From contig DATITC010000088.1 of the NCBI GenBank assembly GCA_035468175.1, positions 1 to 11,388 of the forward strand: 11,388 nucleotides of DNA, written 5' to 3'. Shown here in pieces: positions 1 to 5,872 of this stretch. Each line of letters begins with the position of its first letter. The first letter of the stretch is position 1. The notes under the pieces were generated by a model. It saw nothing but the letters and a program-made list of their open reading frames with translations. It was not told the origin of the DNA and did not search any database. This DNA is from JAVEDQ01 sp035468175 (GTDB taxonomy: Bacteria; Actinomycetota; Actinomycetes; Frankiales; Frankiaceae). Both the position numbers and the translations under genes were made by a program.

Positions 1-316
1 GCTGATCCGCGAGGCGGCCCTCGAGGGGGTCCGGGACGAGCTGCCGCACTCGATCGCGGTCGTCGTCGAGGAGATGGTGCCGCGTGAGGGCCGGAGCGAC
101 GGGCTCATCGACATCTACGCGCACCTGTTCCTGGAGCGTGAGAGCCAGAAGGGCATCGTCATCGGGCACAAGGGGTCCCGGCTGAAGACGGTCGGGTCAA
201 AGGCCCGCCGCTCGATCGAGGCGCTGCTCGGCAACCCGGTCTACCTCGACCTGCACATCAAGATCGCGAAGGAGTGGCAGCGGGACCCGCGGCAGTTGCG
301 CCGGCTGGGCTTCTGA
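1..316 (+). CDS. era: GTPase Era, C-terminal part (5' end outside window)
   Basis: Only the last 104 residues are present; the open frame runs in from base 2 and stops with TGA at 314-316. Era is a GTPase that binds the 3' end of 16S rRNA through a C-terminal KH domain and assists 30S maturation. The visible part is that KH domain: the 'PHSIAV' strand (residues 15-20 of the fragment), the family segment ESQKGIVIGHKGSRLK with the GHKG loop (about 47-62), then 'IEALLGNPVYLDLHIKI' and a 'W(Q/R)RDP..LRRLGF' ending typical of Era. The GTPase domain lies upstream of the window. Synteny with recO/uppS fits the actinobacterial era locus. The stop codon forms the first three bases of an 8-bp tandem repeat that fills the downstream gap. 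Identification is firm; only the partial length limits it. Confidence 0.95.
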   Translation, partial: LIREAALEGVRDELPHSIAVVVEEMVPREGRSDGLIDIYAHLFLERESQKGIVIGHKGSRLKTVGSKARRSIEALLGNPVYLDLHIKIAKEWQRDPRQLRRLGF

Positions 317-417
317 GCAACGGGGCAACGAGCACGGGGCAACGAGCACGGGGCAACTGAGCAACCGGGCAACTGAGCAACTGAGCAACTGAGCGACCGG
401 GCGACCGGGCGACCGCG
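314..417. repeat. Degenerate octanucleotide tandem repeat between era and recO
   Basis: About 100 bp are built from a variable 8-bp unit of the form NNNGC(A/G)AC. Variants in order include TGAGCAAC, GGGGCAAC, CGGGCAAC, TGAGCGAC and CGGGCGAC, with two 6-bp GAGCAC units interspersed near the 5' end. The first unit starts with the TGA stop codon of era. The units change along the array from CAAC endings to CGAC endings, which suggests duplication followed by drift. No hairpin or protein-coding role is apparent; minus-strand ORFs through it are low-complexity artefacts. It fills most of the gap before recO and ends about 45 bp before the recO start. Confidence 0.85.
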
Positions 418-450
418 CACGTCGCGTGCCCCGATGTCGGAGCCAGGCGG

Positions 451-456
451 CACAAT
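451..456 (+). promoter_or_regulatory. Candidate -10 element for leaderless recO
   Basis: CACAAT lies 5 nt before the GTG start of recO, the spacing at which transcription would begin at or very near the start codon. There is only a weak purine stretch (GGCGG at about 446-450) as a possible ribosome-binding site, and it lies about 11 nt away. Leaderless mRNAs are common in actinobacteria. No good -35 is visible, and the call rests on one hexamer. Confidence 0.35.
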
Positions 457-461
457 GAGCT

Positions 462-1229
462 GTGCCCGTCTATCGCGATGACGCCGTGGTGCTCCGCACC
501 CAGCGTCTCGGCGAGGCCGACCGCATCATCACCCTGCTGACCCGCCGCACCGGGCGGGTGCGGGCCGTCGCGAAGGGCGTGCGGCGGACCAAGTCGAAGT
601 TCGGCGCCCGGCTGGAGCCCGGCACGCACGTCGACCTGCAGCTCTACGAGGGTCGCTCGCTGGACATCGTCACGCAGGCGGAGACGATCGCGCCCTACGG
701 CGCCCGGATGGCAGTCGACTACTCGCGGCACACGACCGCGTCGGCGCTGCTGGAAGCGGCAGAACGGCTGACCGCGGAGGAGCGTGAGCCGTCGCTCCGG
801 CTGTTCCTGCTCACGGTCGGCGCCCTGCGCACGCTCTCCGACGGCAGCCACGACCCGCCGCTGGTGCTCGACGCGTTCCTGCTTCGGGCGTTGGAGAACG
901 CCGGCTACGGCATGGCGCTCGGTGCCTGCGCCCGCTGCGGCATCCGTGGCGAGCACACCGCCATGCAGATCGCGGCCGGCGGCGTCGTCTGCAGCGCGTG
1001 CCGTACGCCGGGCAGCGTGCTGCTGGGGCCGGCGGCGGTCGAGCTGCTGCTCGCGCTTCGCGACGGGGAGTGGACGACTGCTGACGCCAGCGAGCGGCGG
1101 ACGCGCCGGGACGTCAGCGGGATCGTCGCCGCCCACCTGCAATGGCACCTCGAGCGCGGCCTGCGCTCGCTGCCGCTGGTCGAGCGGGAGGCGCCGGCCG
1201 TCGCGACCCGGCCGGAGCCGATCTCGTGA
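462..1229 (+). CDS. recO: DNA repair protein RecO
   Basis: The product has 255 residues, normal for actinobacterial RecO. RecO anneals single strands and, with RecR (and RecF), loads RecA onto SSB-coated gaps. The N-terminal OB-fold (about 1-80) carries the diagnostic start 'YRDDAVVLRTQRLGEADRI' (4-22) and the basic 'AKGVRRTKSKFG' (37-48). An alpha-helical region follows. A zinc-binding Cys4 cluster is at C156-x2-C159 and C177-x2-C180, followed by 'LLGPAAVELL' and the C-terminal helices. The GTG at 462 is chosen because the protein then begins MPVYRD as in homologues; an ATG at 454 is out of frame. Its TGA overlaps the GTG start of uppS by three bases (GTGA), so the two genes are very likely translationally coupled. 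Confidence 0.96.
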   Translation: MPVYRDDAVVLRTQRLGEADRIITLLTRRTGRVRAVAKGVRRTKSKFGARLEPGTHVDLQLYEGRSLDIVTQAETIAPYGARMAVDYSRHTTASALLEAAERLTAEEREPSLRLFLLTVGALRTLSDGSHDPPLVLDAFLLRALENAGYGMALGACARCGIRGEHTAMQIAAGGVVCSACRTPGSVLLGPAAVELLLALRDGEWTTADASERRTRRDVSGIVAAHLQWHLERGLRSLPLVEREAPAVATRPEPIS

Positions 1230-2047
1230 AACCGCCCTACCGCCAACCGCGACCGCACCCCTCCGGTGCCCGCCCACCGTCGATCCCGACCGAGTTGGTA
1301 CCGAAGCACGTCGCCCTCGTCATGGACGGCAACGGACGTTGGGCCAAGGAACGCGGGCTGCCGCGCACCGAGGGGCACGAGGCCGGTGAGGACGCCCTGT
1401 TCGACTGCGTCGAGGGGGCGATCGAACTCGGCGTGCAGTGGCTCTCCGCCTACGCGTTCTCCACCGAGAACTGGAAGCGCTCGCCCGAGGAAGTCGCCTT
1501 TCTCATGCGCTTCACCGAGGGCGTGTTCCGCCGCCGCGCGGACGACATGGACGAACTCGGGGTGCGGGTTCGCTGGGCCGGGCGTCGGCCGCGGCTCTGG
1601 CGCAGCGTCATCAAGCGGCTGGAGGAGGTCGAGCGGCAGACCGCCGACAACGACCGGCTGACCCTGGTGATGTGCGTGAACTACGGCGGCCGCGCGGAGA
1701 TCGTCGACGCCGTCTCCGCCCTGGCCCGGGAGGTGGCGGCAGGCCGGATCGACCCGGACAAGATCTCCGAGAAGATGCTGGCCGGCTACCTCGACGAGCC
1801 CGACATGCCCGACGTCGACCTCTTCCTGCGCACCAGCGGCGAGCAGCGCATATCCAACTTCCTGCTGTGGCAGTCCGCCTACGCGGAGCTCGCCTTCACC
1901 GAGACGCTGTGGCCCGACTTCGACCGGCTGTCGCTGTGGCAGGCATGCGAGGACTTCGCCCGGCGAGACCGTCGCTTCGGCAACGCGGCGCCCAACCCCG
2001 GGCTCGCCGCGCGCCTCGGCGGGTGGTTGCCGGGCCGCCGGCCCTGA
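1226..2047 (+). CDS. uppS: Isoprenyl transferase (undecaprenyl/decaprenyl diphosphate synthase)
   Basis: This is a cis-prenyltransferase of 273 residues that adds isopentenyl diphosphate units to an allylic starter to make the polyprenyl carrier of peptidoglycan and wall polymers. Visible motifs are HVALVMDGNGRWA (28-40) with catalytic Asp34, SAYAFSTENWKRSPEEV (74-90), VNYGGRAEI (151-159) and the pyrophosphate-binding DLFLRTSGEQRISNFLLWQ (208-226). The GTG at 1226 overlaps the recO stop as GTGA and has GGAG at 1214-1217, 8 nt upstream; a longer frame starting at 1142 lies inside recO and lacks support. The position beside recO matches Rv2361c of M. tuberculosis, a decaprenyl diphosphate synthase, but chain length cannot be read from the sequence. 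The N-terminal 20 residues are Pro-rich and not conserved. Confidence 0.95.
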   Translation: MKPPYRQPRPHPSGARPPSIPTELVPKHVALVMDGNGRWAKERGLPRTEGHEAGEDALFDCVEGAIELGVQWLSAYAFSTENWKRSPEEVAFLMRFTEGVFRRRADDMDELGVRVRWAGRRPRLWRSVIKRLEEVERQTADNDRLTLVMCVNYGGRAEIVDAVSALAREVAAGRIDPDKISEKMLAGYLDEPDMPDVDLFLRTSGEQRISNFLLWQSAYAELAFTETLWPDFDRLSLWQACEDFARRDRRFGNAAPNPGLAARLGGWLPGRRP

Positions 2048-2063
2048 ACCGCGGCCCGTGTCG

Positions 2064-2138
2064 GTAGGCCTTGACCGGGAATATGCGATATGTGCTCCTT
2101 GCCCCGCGGCTCTTCCTGACTTCCGGTCCAAGGCCTAC
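2064..2138. repeat. Near-perfect 15/16-bp inverted repeat with AT-rich loop
   Basis: GTAGGCCTTGACCGG (2064-2078) is matched in inverse by CCGGTCCAAGGCCTAC (2123-2138), with one extra C in the right arm. The 44-nt loop starts with an AT-richer island (AATATGCGATATGT, 2080-2093) that stands out in this GC-rich DNA. It lies in the gap between uppS and the 3D-domain gene, whose start is 18 nt after the right arm. The loop is long for an intrinsic terminator and there is no T tract. The structure could be a dyad operator around a promoter or a 5'-leader RNA stem. TTGACC (2071-2076) in the left arm resembles a -35, but no -10 sits at 16-18 bp. Confidence 0.7.
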
Positions 2139-2156
2139 GGGGCAACGGTGACCGAC

Positions 2157-2567
2157 ATGCGTCGAGGGGGCCTCCTGCTCGTGCTGGCCGTCGCCCTCGG
2201 CGCCACCGGCGTCGGCTGCGCGAACGACACCAAGCCCATCGGTGCGCTCCATTCGCCGCCTCCGGCTGCCGCGGCTCCGACCGTGGCAGCCGCACCCGAA
2301 AAGGCCCTCGGCACCTTCACCGTCACGTGTCACACGGGTTCGGGGCGGACGGCCAGCGGTCGACCAGACGGGCCCGGGCTCGTCTCCGTCGACACCGACG
2401 TCTTCCCGATCGGAACCAAGCTCCGCGTAGAGAGCGTGGGTGTTGTCACCGCCGCCGATCGGGGCGCCGCCGTGGACGGCCGCTCGCTCGACGTCTGGGC
2501 GGCCTCGACGGCCGCGTGCACGCAGTTCGGCCGCCAGCAGCTGCAGGTCTGGCGCCCGACCGCCTGA
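2157..2567 (+). CDS. Exported 3D (Asp-Asp-Asp) domain protein, possible lipoprotein
   Basis: The 136-residue product has a signal sequence and one 3D domain. Such domains are double-psi beta barrels related to MltA and occur in cell-wall-lytic proteins of the YuiC/YocH/Rpf-associated type. The N-terminus is MRRGG, a hydrophobic core (6-17), then GVGC with Cys21. Cys21 could be lipidated, but Gly at -3 makes a weak lipobox, so plain secretion is also possible. An Ala/Pro linker (32-48) leads to the 3D domain (52-133): GRTASGRP, then VSVDTDVFPIGTKL, AADRG and RSLDVW. The three signature aspartates are D79, D101 and D112, spaced 22 and 11 apart, followed by FGRQQLQVW. The ATG at 2157 is preferred because GGTGA (2147-2151) lies 5 nt upstream; GTG 2148 is an alternative. 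A peptidoglycan-directed role is inferred from the domain and from the uppS neighbour. Confidence 0.8.
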   Translation: MRRGGLLLVLAVALGATGVGCANDTKPIGALHSPPPAAAAPTVAAAPEKALGTFTVTCHTGSGRTASGRPDGPGLVSVDTDVFPIGTKLRVESVGVVTAADRGAAVDGRSLDVWAASTAACTQFGRQQLQVWRPTA

Positions 2568-2574
2568 CGCGACA

Positions 2575-2602
2575 GGGGCTTCAGTCGTCGCGGGTCAGCC
2601 CC
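2575..2602. terminator. Weak convergent stem between 3D-domain and DUF6703 genes
   Basis: GGGGCT (2575-2580) and AGCCCC (2597-2602) can form a 6-bp GC-rich stem with a 16-nt loop. It sits between the convergent stops of the 3D-domain gene (2567) and the DUF6703 gene (2595) and overlaps the end of the latter. No T tract follows on either strand, so this is at best a weak bidirectional terminator. Confidence 0.3.
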
Positions 2603-3047
2603 GGCTGATCCGTAGCACCGCGATCGCCACGACGAGCAACGGCACGGCCAGGCGCATCGCCTTCTGAGGACCCTCGGTCCGCGGCCAGGACAGGTACGCC
2701 AGCCAGCCGAGCAGCAGCAGCGCGAGCACCAGGAAGACCAGCGCCAGCGGCAGCACGGGGACGAAGGCGCCGAGCACCAGGAGCAGCAGCGGCAGGGCCG
2801 CGAAAACTGGCCGCGGCATCCGGTGGAAGAGAACCAGGACGGGTGCGCTGGCCTGTTCGATCCTTCTCCGGGTCGGCGAGGCGCCCGGGGTGAAGAAACT
2901 GCTGCCCTGTGGCAGCGGGCGGCCCTTCGCCGCGGCGCTCGGCCGCGACCCGGCGTGCGCGGGGTTGCCGCTTCGACCGGATTGCCGGGCTCGGGGGGCT
3001 TGCCGGCGCGGTGCGCTCCGGCGGGGCGGTTGCTTCTTTCGTGACAA
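2595..3047 (-). CDS. DUF6703-type membrane protein
   Basis: The product is a small actinobacterial membrane protein of 150 residues with unknown function. The basic N-terminal tail (1-45) is rich in Arg, Pro, Ser and Gln. It is followed by the recognisable segment 'FFTPGASPTRRRIEQASAPVLVLFHRMPRP' (51-80, quoted in parts by its key TPGAS, R-rich and SAPVL elements) and hydrophobic stretches at about 81-99, 101-120 and 131-147, with 'GWLAYLSWP' (114-122) between the last two. The start is TTG at 3047, because the minus strand carries GAGGA (complement of 3053-3057) 5 nt upstream and no other ATG/GTG/TTG occurs before the conserved part. An in-frame ATG at 3080 would lie inside the divergent gene. 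I assign the DUF6703 name from memory of family sequence; topology and location are clear, function is not. Confidence 0.75.
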   Translation of the reverse strand: MSRKKQPPRRSAPRRQAPRARQSGRSGNPAHAGSRPSAAAKGRPLPQGSSFFTPGASPTRRRIEQASAPVLVLFHRMPRPVFAALPLLLLVLGAFVPVLPLALVFLVLALLLLGWLAYLSWPRTEGPQKAMRLAVPLLVVAIAVLRISRG

Positions 3048-3048
3048 T
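3043..3048 (+). promoter_or_regulatory. Candidate -10 element for the ABM-family gene
   Basis: GACAAT lies 9 nt before the GTG at 3058, with no Shine-Dalgarno sequence for that start, consistent with a leaderless or nearly leaderless transcript. The hexamer overlaps the TTG start codon (3045-3047) of the opposing DUF6703 gene. No convincing -35 is seen. Confidence 0.3.
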
Positions 3049-3057
3049 GTCGTCCTC

Positions 3058-3360
3058 GTGCTCGTCGTGACCCGATTCATCGTGCCCGAGTCCGAGGCCC
3101 TGTCGTTCGCCGGCCGGGCCGAGCGGGCGGTGGCGGCCATGTCCACCCGACCTGGCTTCCGGTTCGCGCGCGTCGGGCAGGCCGCCGACGACCCGGCTCG
3201 CTGGGTGCTGGTCAGCGAGTGGGACGGGGTGGGTGCGTGGCGCCGGGCGCTGTCCAACTACGACGTGCGGGTCGAGGCGGTGCCGCTGCTGGCGCTGGCC
3301 GAGGACGAACCGGGCGCCTACGAGCTCATGCATAGTCTGGACGGGTCAGCCGCGACCTGA
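3058..3360 (+). CDS. Antibiotic biosynthesis monooxygenase (ABM)-fold family protein
   Basis: The small protein of 100 residues has the dimeric alpha/beta-barrel (ABM/EthD-like) pattern. It opens with an edge strand 'MLVVTRFIVPE' (1-11), then a helix with 'AERAVAAMSTRPGF' (20-33), the strand 'RVGQAADDPARWVLVSEW' (37-54), a helix 'GAWRRALSNYDV' (58-69) and a final strand before 'EPGAYEL'. Members range from true monooxygenases to uncharacterised stress or binding proteins, so enzymatic activity should not be assumed. The GTG at 3058 gives the usual MLVVTRF-type start; GTG 3067 is possible. It is divergent from the DUF6703 gene with 10 bp between start codons and lies 64 bp before glyS on the same strand. 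It could share a transcript with glyS. Confidence 0.72.
   Translation: MLVVTRFIVPESEALSFAGRAERAVAAMSTRPGFRFARVGQAADDPARWVLVSEWDGVGAWRRALSNYDVRVEAVPLLALAEDEPGAYELMHSLDGSAAT
3333..3338 (+). promoter_or_regulatory. Candidate -10 element for glyS
   Basis: TAGTCT, in the short AT-richer stretch CATAGTCT near the end of the upstream coding region, fits the actinobacterial TAnnnT -10 pattern. Transcription would begin near 3345, giving a leader of about 80 nt to glyS. No clear -35 is present, and I see no T-box or other known riboswitch in the leader. Confidence 0.3.
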
Positions 3361-3424
3361 GTGCCCCGGGCGCGCCGGTAGCGGTGGCCGCAACCGCCGA
3401 CCGCCAGCCGGATGGAGTTCACGC

Positions 3425-4786
3425 ATGGCCAGCGCCGACCGCATGGAATCGATCGTCAGTCTCAGCAAGCGCCGGGGTCTGGTCTTCCCGTCGAGCGAGA
3501 TCTACGGCGGGCTTCGCGCCTCATGGGACTACGGGCCGCTCGGCGTCGAGCTCAAGAACAACGTCAAGCGCCAGTGGTGGAAGTCGATGGTGCAGGGCCG
3601 CGACGACATCGTCGGGCTCGACTCATCGGTGATCCTCGCCCGTGAGGTCTGGGAGACCTCGGGCCACGTGAACGCCTTCGTGGACCCGTTGGTCGAGTGC
3701 CAGTCCTGCCACCGCCGGTTCCGGGCCGACCACCTCGAGGAGTCCAAGGGCAAGCCACTCGCCGAGATCGCCTGCCCGAACTGCGGCACCAAGGGCGCGT
3801 GGACCGAGCCGCGGATGTTCAACGGACTGCTCAAGACCTACCTCGGCCCGGTGGAGGACGAGAGCGGCCTCGCCTACCTGCGGCCGGAGACGGCGCAGGG
3901 CATCTTCATCAACTTCGCCAACGTCATGTCGTCGGCGCGGAAGAAGCCGCCGTTCGGCATCGGGCAGATCGGCAAGTCGTTTCGCAACGAGATCACCCCC
4001 GGCAACTTCATCTTCCGCACCCGTGAGTTCGAGCAGATGGAGATGGAGTTCTTCGTCCAGCCCGGCAGCGACGAGGAATGGCACCAGTATTGGATCGACA
4101 CCCGGCACCAGTGGTACCTCGACCTCGGGATCACGCCGGAGAACCTGCGGCTCTACGAGCACCCCAAGGACAAGCTGTCGCACTACTCGAAGCGCACCGT
4201 CGACGTGGAGTACAAGTTCAACTTCCAGGGCCTCGAGTGGGGTGAGCTTGAGGGCGTCGCGAACCGCACTGACTACGACCTCACGGTGCACGCCGAGAAG
4301 TCCGGCGCCGACCTCTCGTACTACGACCAGGCGACCGGGGAGCGCTGGACGCCGTACGTGATCGAACCGGCCGCCGGCGTCGACCGGTGCACGCTGACCT
4401 TCTTGCTCGACGCCTACGCCGAGGACGAGGCGCCGAACACCAAGGGCGGCGTCGACCGGCGCACCGTGCTGCGCCTCGACCCGCGCTTGGCTCCGGTCAA
4501 GGCGGCGGTGTTGCCGCTCTCGCGCAACTCCGACCTGTCGCCGATGGCCCGCGACCTCGCGGCGATGCTCCGCAAGGAGTGGAACGTCGACTTCGACGAC
4601 GCCGGCGCCATCGGCCGGCGCTACCGGCGACAGGACGAGATCGGGACGCCCTTCTGCATCACCGTCGACTTCGACTCACTGCAGGACCAGGCGGTCACGA
4701 TTCGCTCCCGCGACACCATGATCCAGGAGCGCATCGGCCTGGACGCTGTCCGCGGCTTCCTCTCGGAGCGTCTCGGCGCTTGCTGA
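3425..4786 (+). CDS. glyS: Glycine--tRNA ligase (single-chain, alpha2 type)
   Basis: The 453-residue class IIa glycyl-tRNA synthetase charges tRNA-Gly in the cytoplasm and is of the homodimeric type usual in actinobacteria. Features in order: 'RRGLVFPSSEIYGGL...WDYGPLG' (16-40); a zinc-type Cys4 set C92-x2-C95 and C117-x2-C120; 'LRPETAQGIF' (142-151); motif 2 FRNEITPGNFIFRTREFEQMEMEFF (186-210, key FRNE and R); the glycine-specificity region 'EWGELEGVANRTDYDL' (271-286); motif 3 VIEPAAGVDR (322-331); and the C-terminal anticodon-binding domain from about residue 355, with 'GRRYRRQDEIGTPF' (407-420). The ATG at 3425 has GGAG (3414-3417) 7 nt upstream; the next in-frame ATG (3443) lacks this. 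A longer frame reaching back into the ABM gene is not supported. All key motifs are intact. Confidence 0.97.
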   Translation: MASADRMESIVSLSKRRGLVFPSSEIYGGLRASWDYGPLGVELKNNVKRQWWKSMVQGRDDIVGLDSSVILAREVWETSGHVNAFVDPLVECQSCHRRFRADHLEESKGKPLAEIACPNCGTKGAWTEPRMFNGLLKTYLGPVEDESGLAYLRPETAQGIFINFANVMSSARKKPPFGIGQIGKSFRNEITPGNFIFRTREFEQMEMEFFVQPGSDEEWHQYWIDTRHQWYLDLGITPENLRLYEHPKDKLSHYSKRTVDVEYKFNFQGLEWGELEGVANRTDYDLTVHAEKSGADLSYYDQATGERWTPYVIEPAAGVDRCTLTFLLDAYAEDEAPNTKGGVDRRTVLRLDPRLAPVKAAVLPLSRNSDLSPMARDLAAMLRKEWNVDFDDAGAIGRRYRRQDEIGTPFCITVDFDSLQDQAVTIRSRDTMIQERIGLDAVRGFLSERLGAC

Positions 4787-4802
4787 AGCAGGGTGGGTTG
4801 AA

Positions 4803-4891
4803 AGGAACACACATCTCCCCGGATTGATCATGCATAAAACCGGACAAATTCCGGCATTCGATCAAGAAGATCGGCCTAGATGTGTGTTCCT
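4803..4891. repeat. Perfect 14-bp inverted repeat between glyS and the DUF559 gene
   Basis: AGGAACACACATCT (4803-4816) recurs as its exact complement AGATGTGTGTTCCT (4878-4891), with 61 bp between. The left arm starts 16 bp after the glyS stop. The right arm encodes the last residues (GTHI) and stop of the minus-strand DUF559 gene. The spacer is markedly AT-richer than its surroundings and contains a small hairpin, CCGGA (4840-4844) with TCCGG (4850-4854). It could be a bidirectional terminator, a REP- or MITE-like element, or a scar of the event that placed the DUF559 gene here. No direct target-site duplication is evident. Confidence 0.8.
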
Positions 4892-5792
4892 GCAAAACCA
4901 CGAGCTTCGAGTGCCTGCCGGACCTCGGCGGCGACAGCGACGGGCCCGGTGCGGAGGTCGTCAGCGGTGAAGCGCAGAACATCCCAACCGGCATGGAAGA
5001 GGCGGCGGGACCGCTCGTAGTCCTTCTGCATGGCGACCTTCGAGCTGTGCCACGCGAAACCGTCGATCTCCACAACCAGACGCGCTTCTGGCCAGGCGAA
5101 CTCGACCCGGGCGATCCAGACCCCGTCCGCGGTGACCTCGTATTGACAGACCGGGACGGGGAGGTCGGCGGAGCGGAAGACCAGGCGGGCGATGGTCTCG
5201 GGAACGCTGCCGCTCGTTTCGTCCACGAGGTCGACAGCCGTTGCCGCGGCCGGATAGCCGGGCATGGTCCGTCGCCGAAGCAATGCCGAGTGAAGACCGG
5301 TCCGCGACACCTGCTGAAGCCGAAGCGCCGAGTCGATCGCGGCCACCGCCTCGACCGTCGGCGCCGCTGCTGCCACGTCGATCGCCGTTCGATCGGGAGT
5401 AGTCAACGGCAGCACCCCGACGCAGGTGATCTCGTCCGCCGCGAGCGGGCGCCGGTACACGTGGGCGCCCGGTGAGGAGCAGCTCTGCTGGTCCCGCGGC
5501 GCCGTGATGGAGGCTGGTCGGGCGGCTCCAGCAGATCCCACCCCAGAACGGCGGCAGCGCTCAAATGACTGGCGACCGCGCGTGGACCCGCCTGCAGAAC
5601 CGCCGTGAGCAGGGCATCACCCTCCTGGGAGTCACGCCCGCTCGCGCGAAGCACGCCGCGAGACACCAGCCACTCGCCGCGACGCACTCGGAGGGACACC
5701 CCGGCGGGGTTGTAGCCGGCATTGAGTGCCTGGCGGCGGCTGAAGATGCCGTACTGGACGGCTGACTCGGGGTCCACGAGTTCGTGCGGCAC
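4876..5792 (-). pseudogene. DUF559 endonuclease-like protein with AbiEi-type N-terminus, frameshifted
   Basis: Two overlapping minus-strand frames together make one DUF559 protein of about 305 residues. The first 93 residues (5792-5514, GTG start) contain the winged-helix part seen in AbiEi-like antitoxin/DUF559 proteins: 'GIFSRRQALNAGYN' (15-28), 'RVRRGEWLVSRGVLRASG' (35-52) and 'SHLSAAAVLGWDLLEPPDQ' (75-93). The rest (about 5514-4876, in the -1 frame) continues with ASITAPRD, 'LTTPDRTAIDVA' (131-142), 'PETIARLVF' (198-206), RVEFAWPEARLVVEIDGFAWH (229-249) and 'RSRRLFHAGWDVLRFT' (261-276), a Vsr-like PD-(D/E)xK core. Glu replaces the usual Asp in 'RVDFAW'. Restoring one base near 5513-5514 joins the halves smoothly, so a 1-nt deletion is likely. 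No slippery heptamer is present, so this is a pseudogene or a sequencing error. No strong RBS is seen. It lies 80 bp after the minus-strand membrane gene and could share its transcript. Confidence 0.75.
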
Positions 5793-5872
5793 CCGTGCAG
5801 GTTCGCGGGATCAGGGCACGTCCGAGACCGCCGGAAGCGGATCTGGGGAAGGTCCGCGGCCGTCCACAGACG

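Noticed and set aside
314..417. Possible CRISPR array
   Set aside because: The units are 8 bp, contiguous and degenerate with no spacers, so this is a simple tandem repeat.
258..1277. A 339-residue minus-strand open frame through the octamer array
   Set aside because: It is antisense to recO; its C-terminal 'SCPVAQLPRARCP' text is only the translated tandem repeat.
2071..2094. Sigma-70 promoter TTGACC plus TATGTG
   Set aside because: The spacing is only 12 bp between the hexamers; no -10 lies at 16-18 bp from TTGACC.
905..2131. A 408-residue minus-strand open frame
   Set aside because: It is antisense to recO and uppS, with no recognisable domain and no start signal.
2581..3333. A 250-residue minus-strand frame overlapping the DUF6703 gene
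   Set aside because: The membrane segments and the TPGAS motif are in the neighbouring frame ending at 2595; this one is a shadow.
3345..3424. T-box or other riboswitch in the glyS leader
   Set aside because: The leader is about 80 nt, GC-rich and lacks recognisable T-box elements.
4882..5475. A 197-residue plus-strand open frame
   Set aside because: It is antisense to the DUF559 gene, whose minus-strand frames carry conserved motifs.
5505..5525. Programmed -1 ribosomal frameshift joining the two DUF559 halves
   Set aside because: There is no X-XXY-YYZ slippery heptamer or obvious downstream structure at the junction, so a base deletion or sequencing error is simpler.
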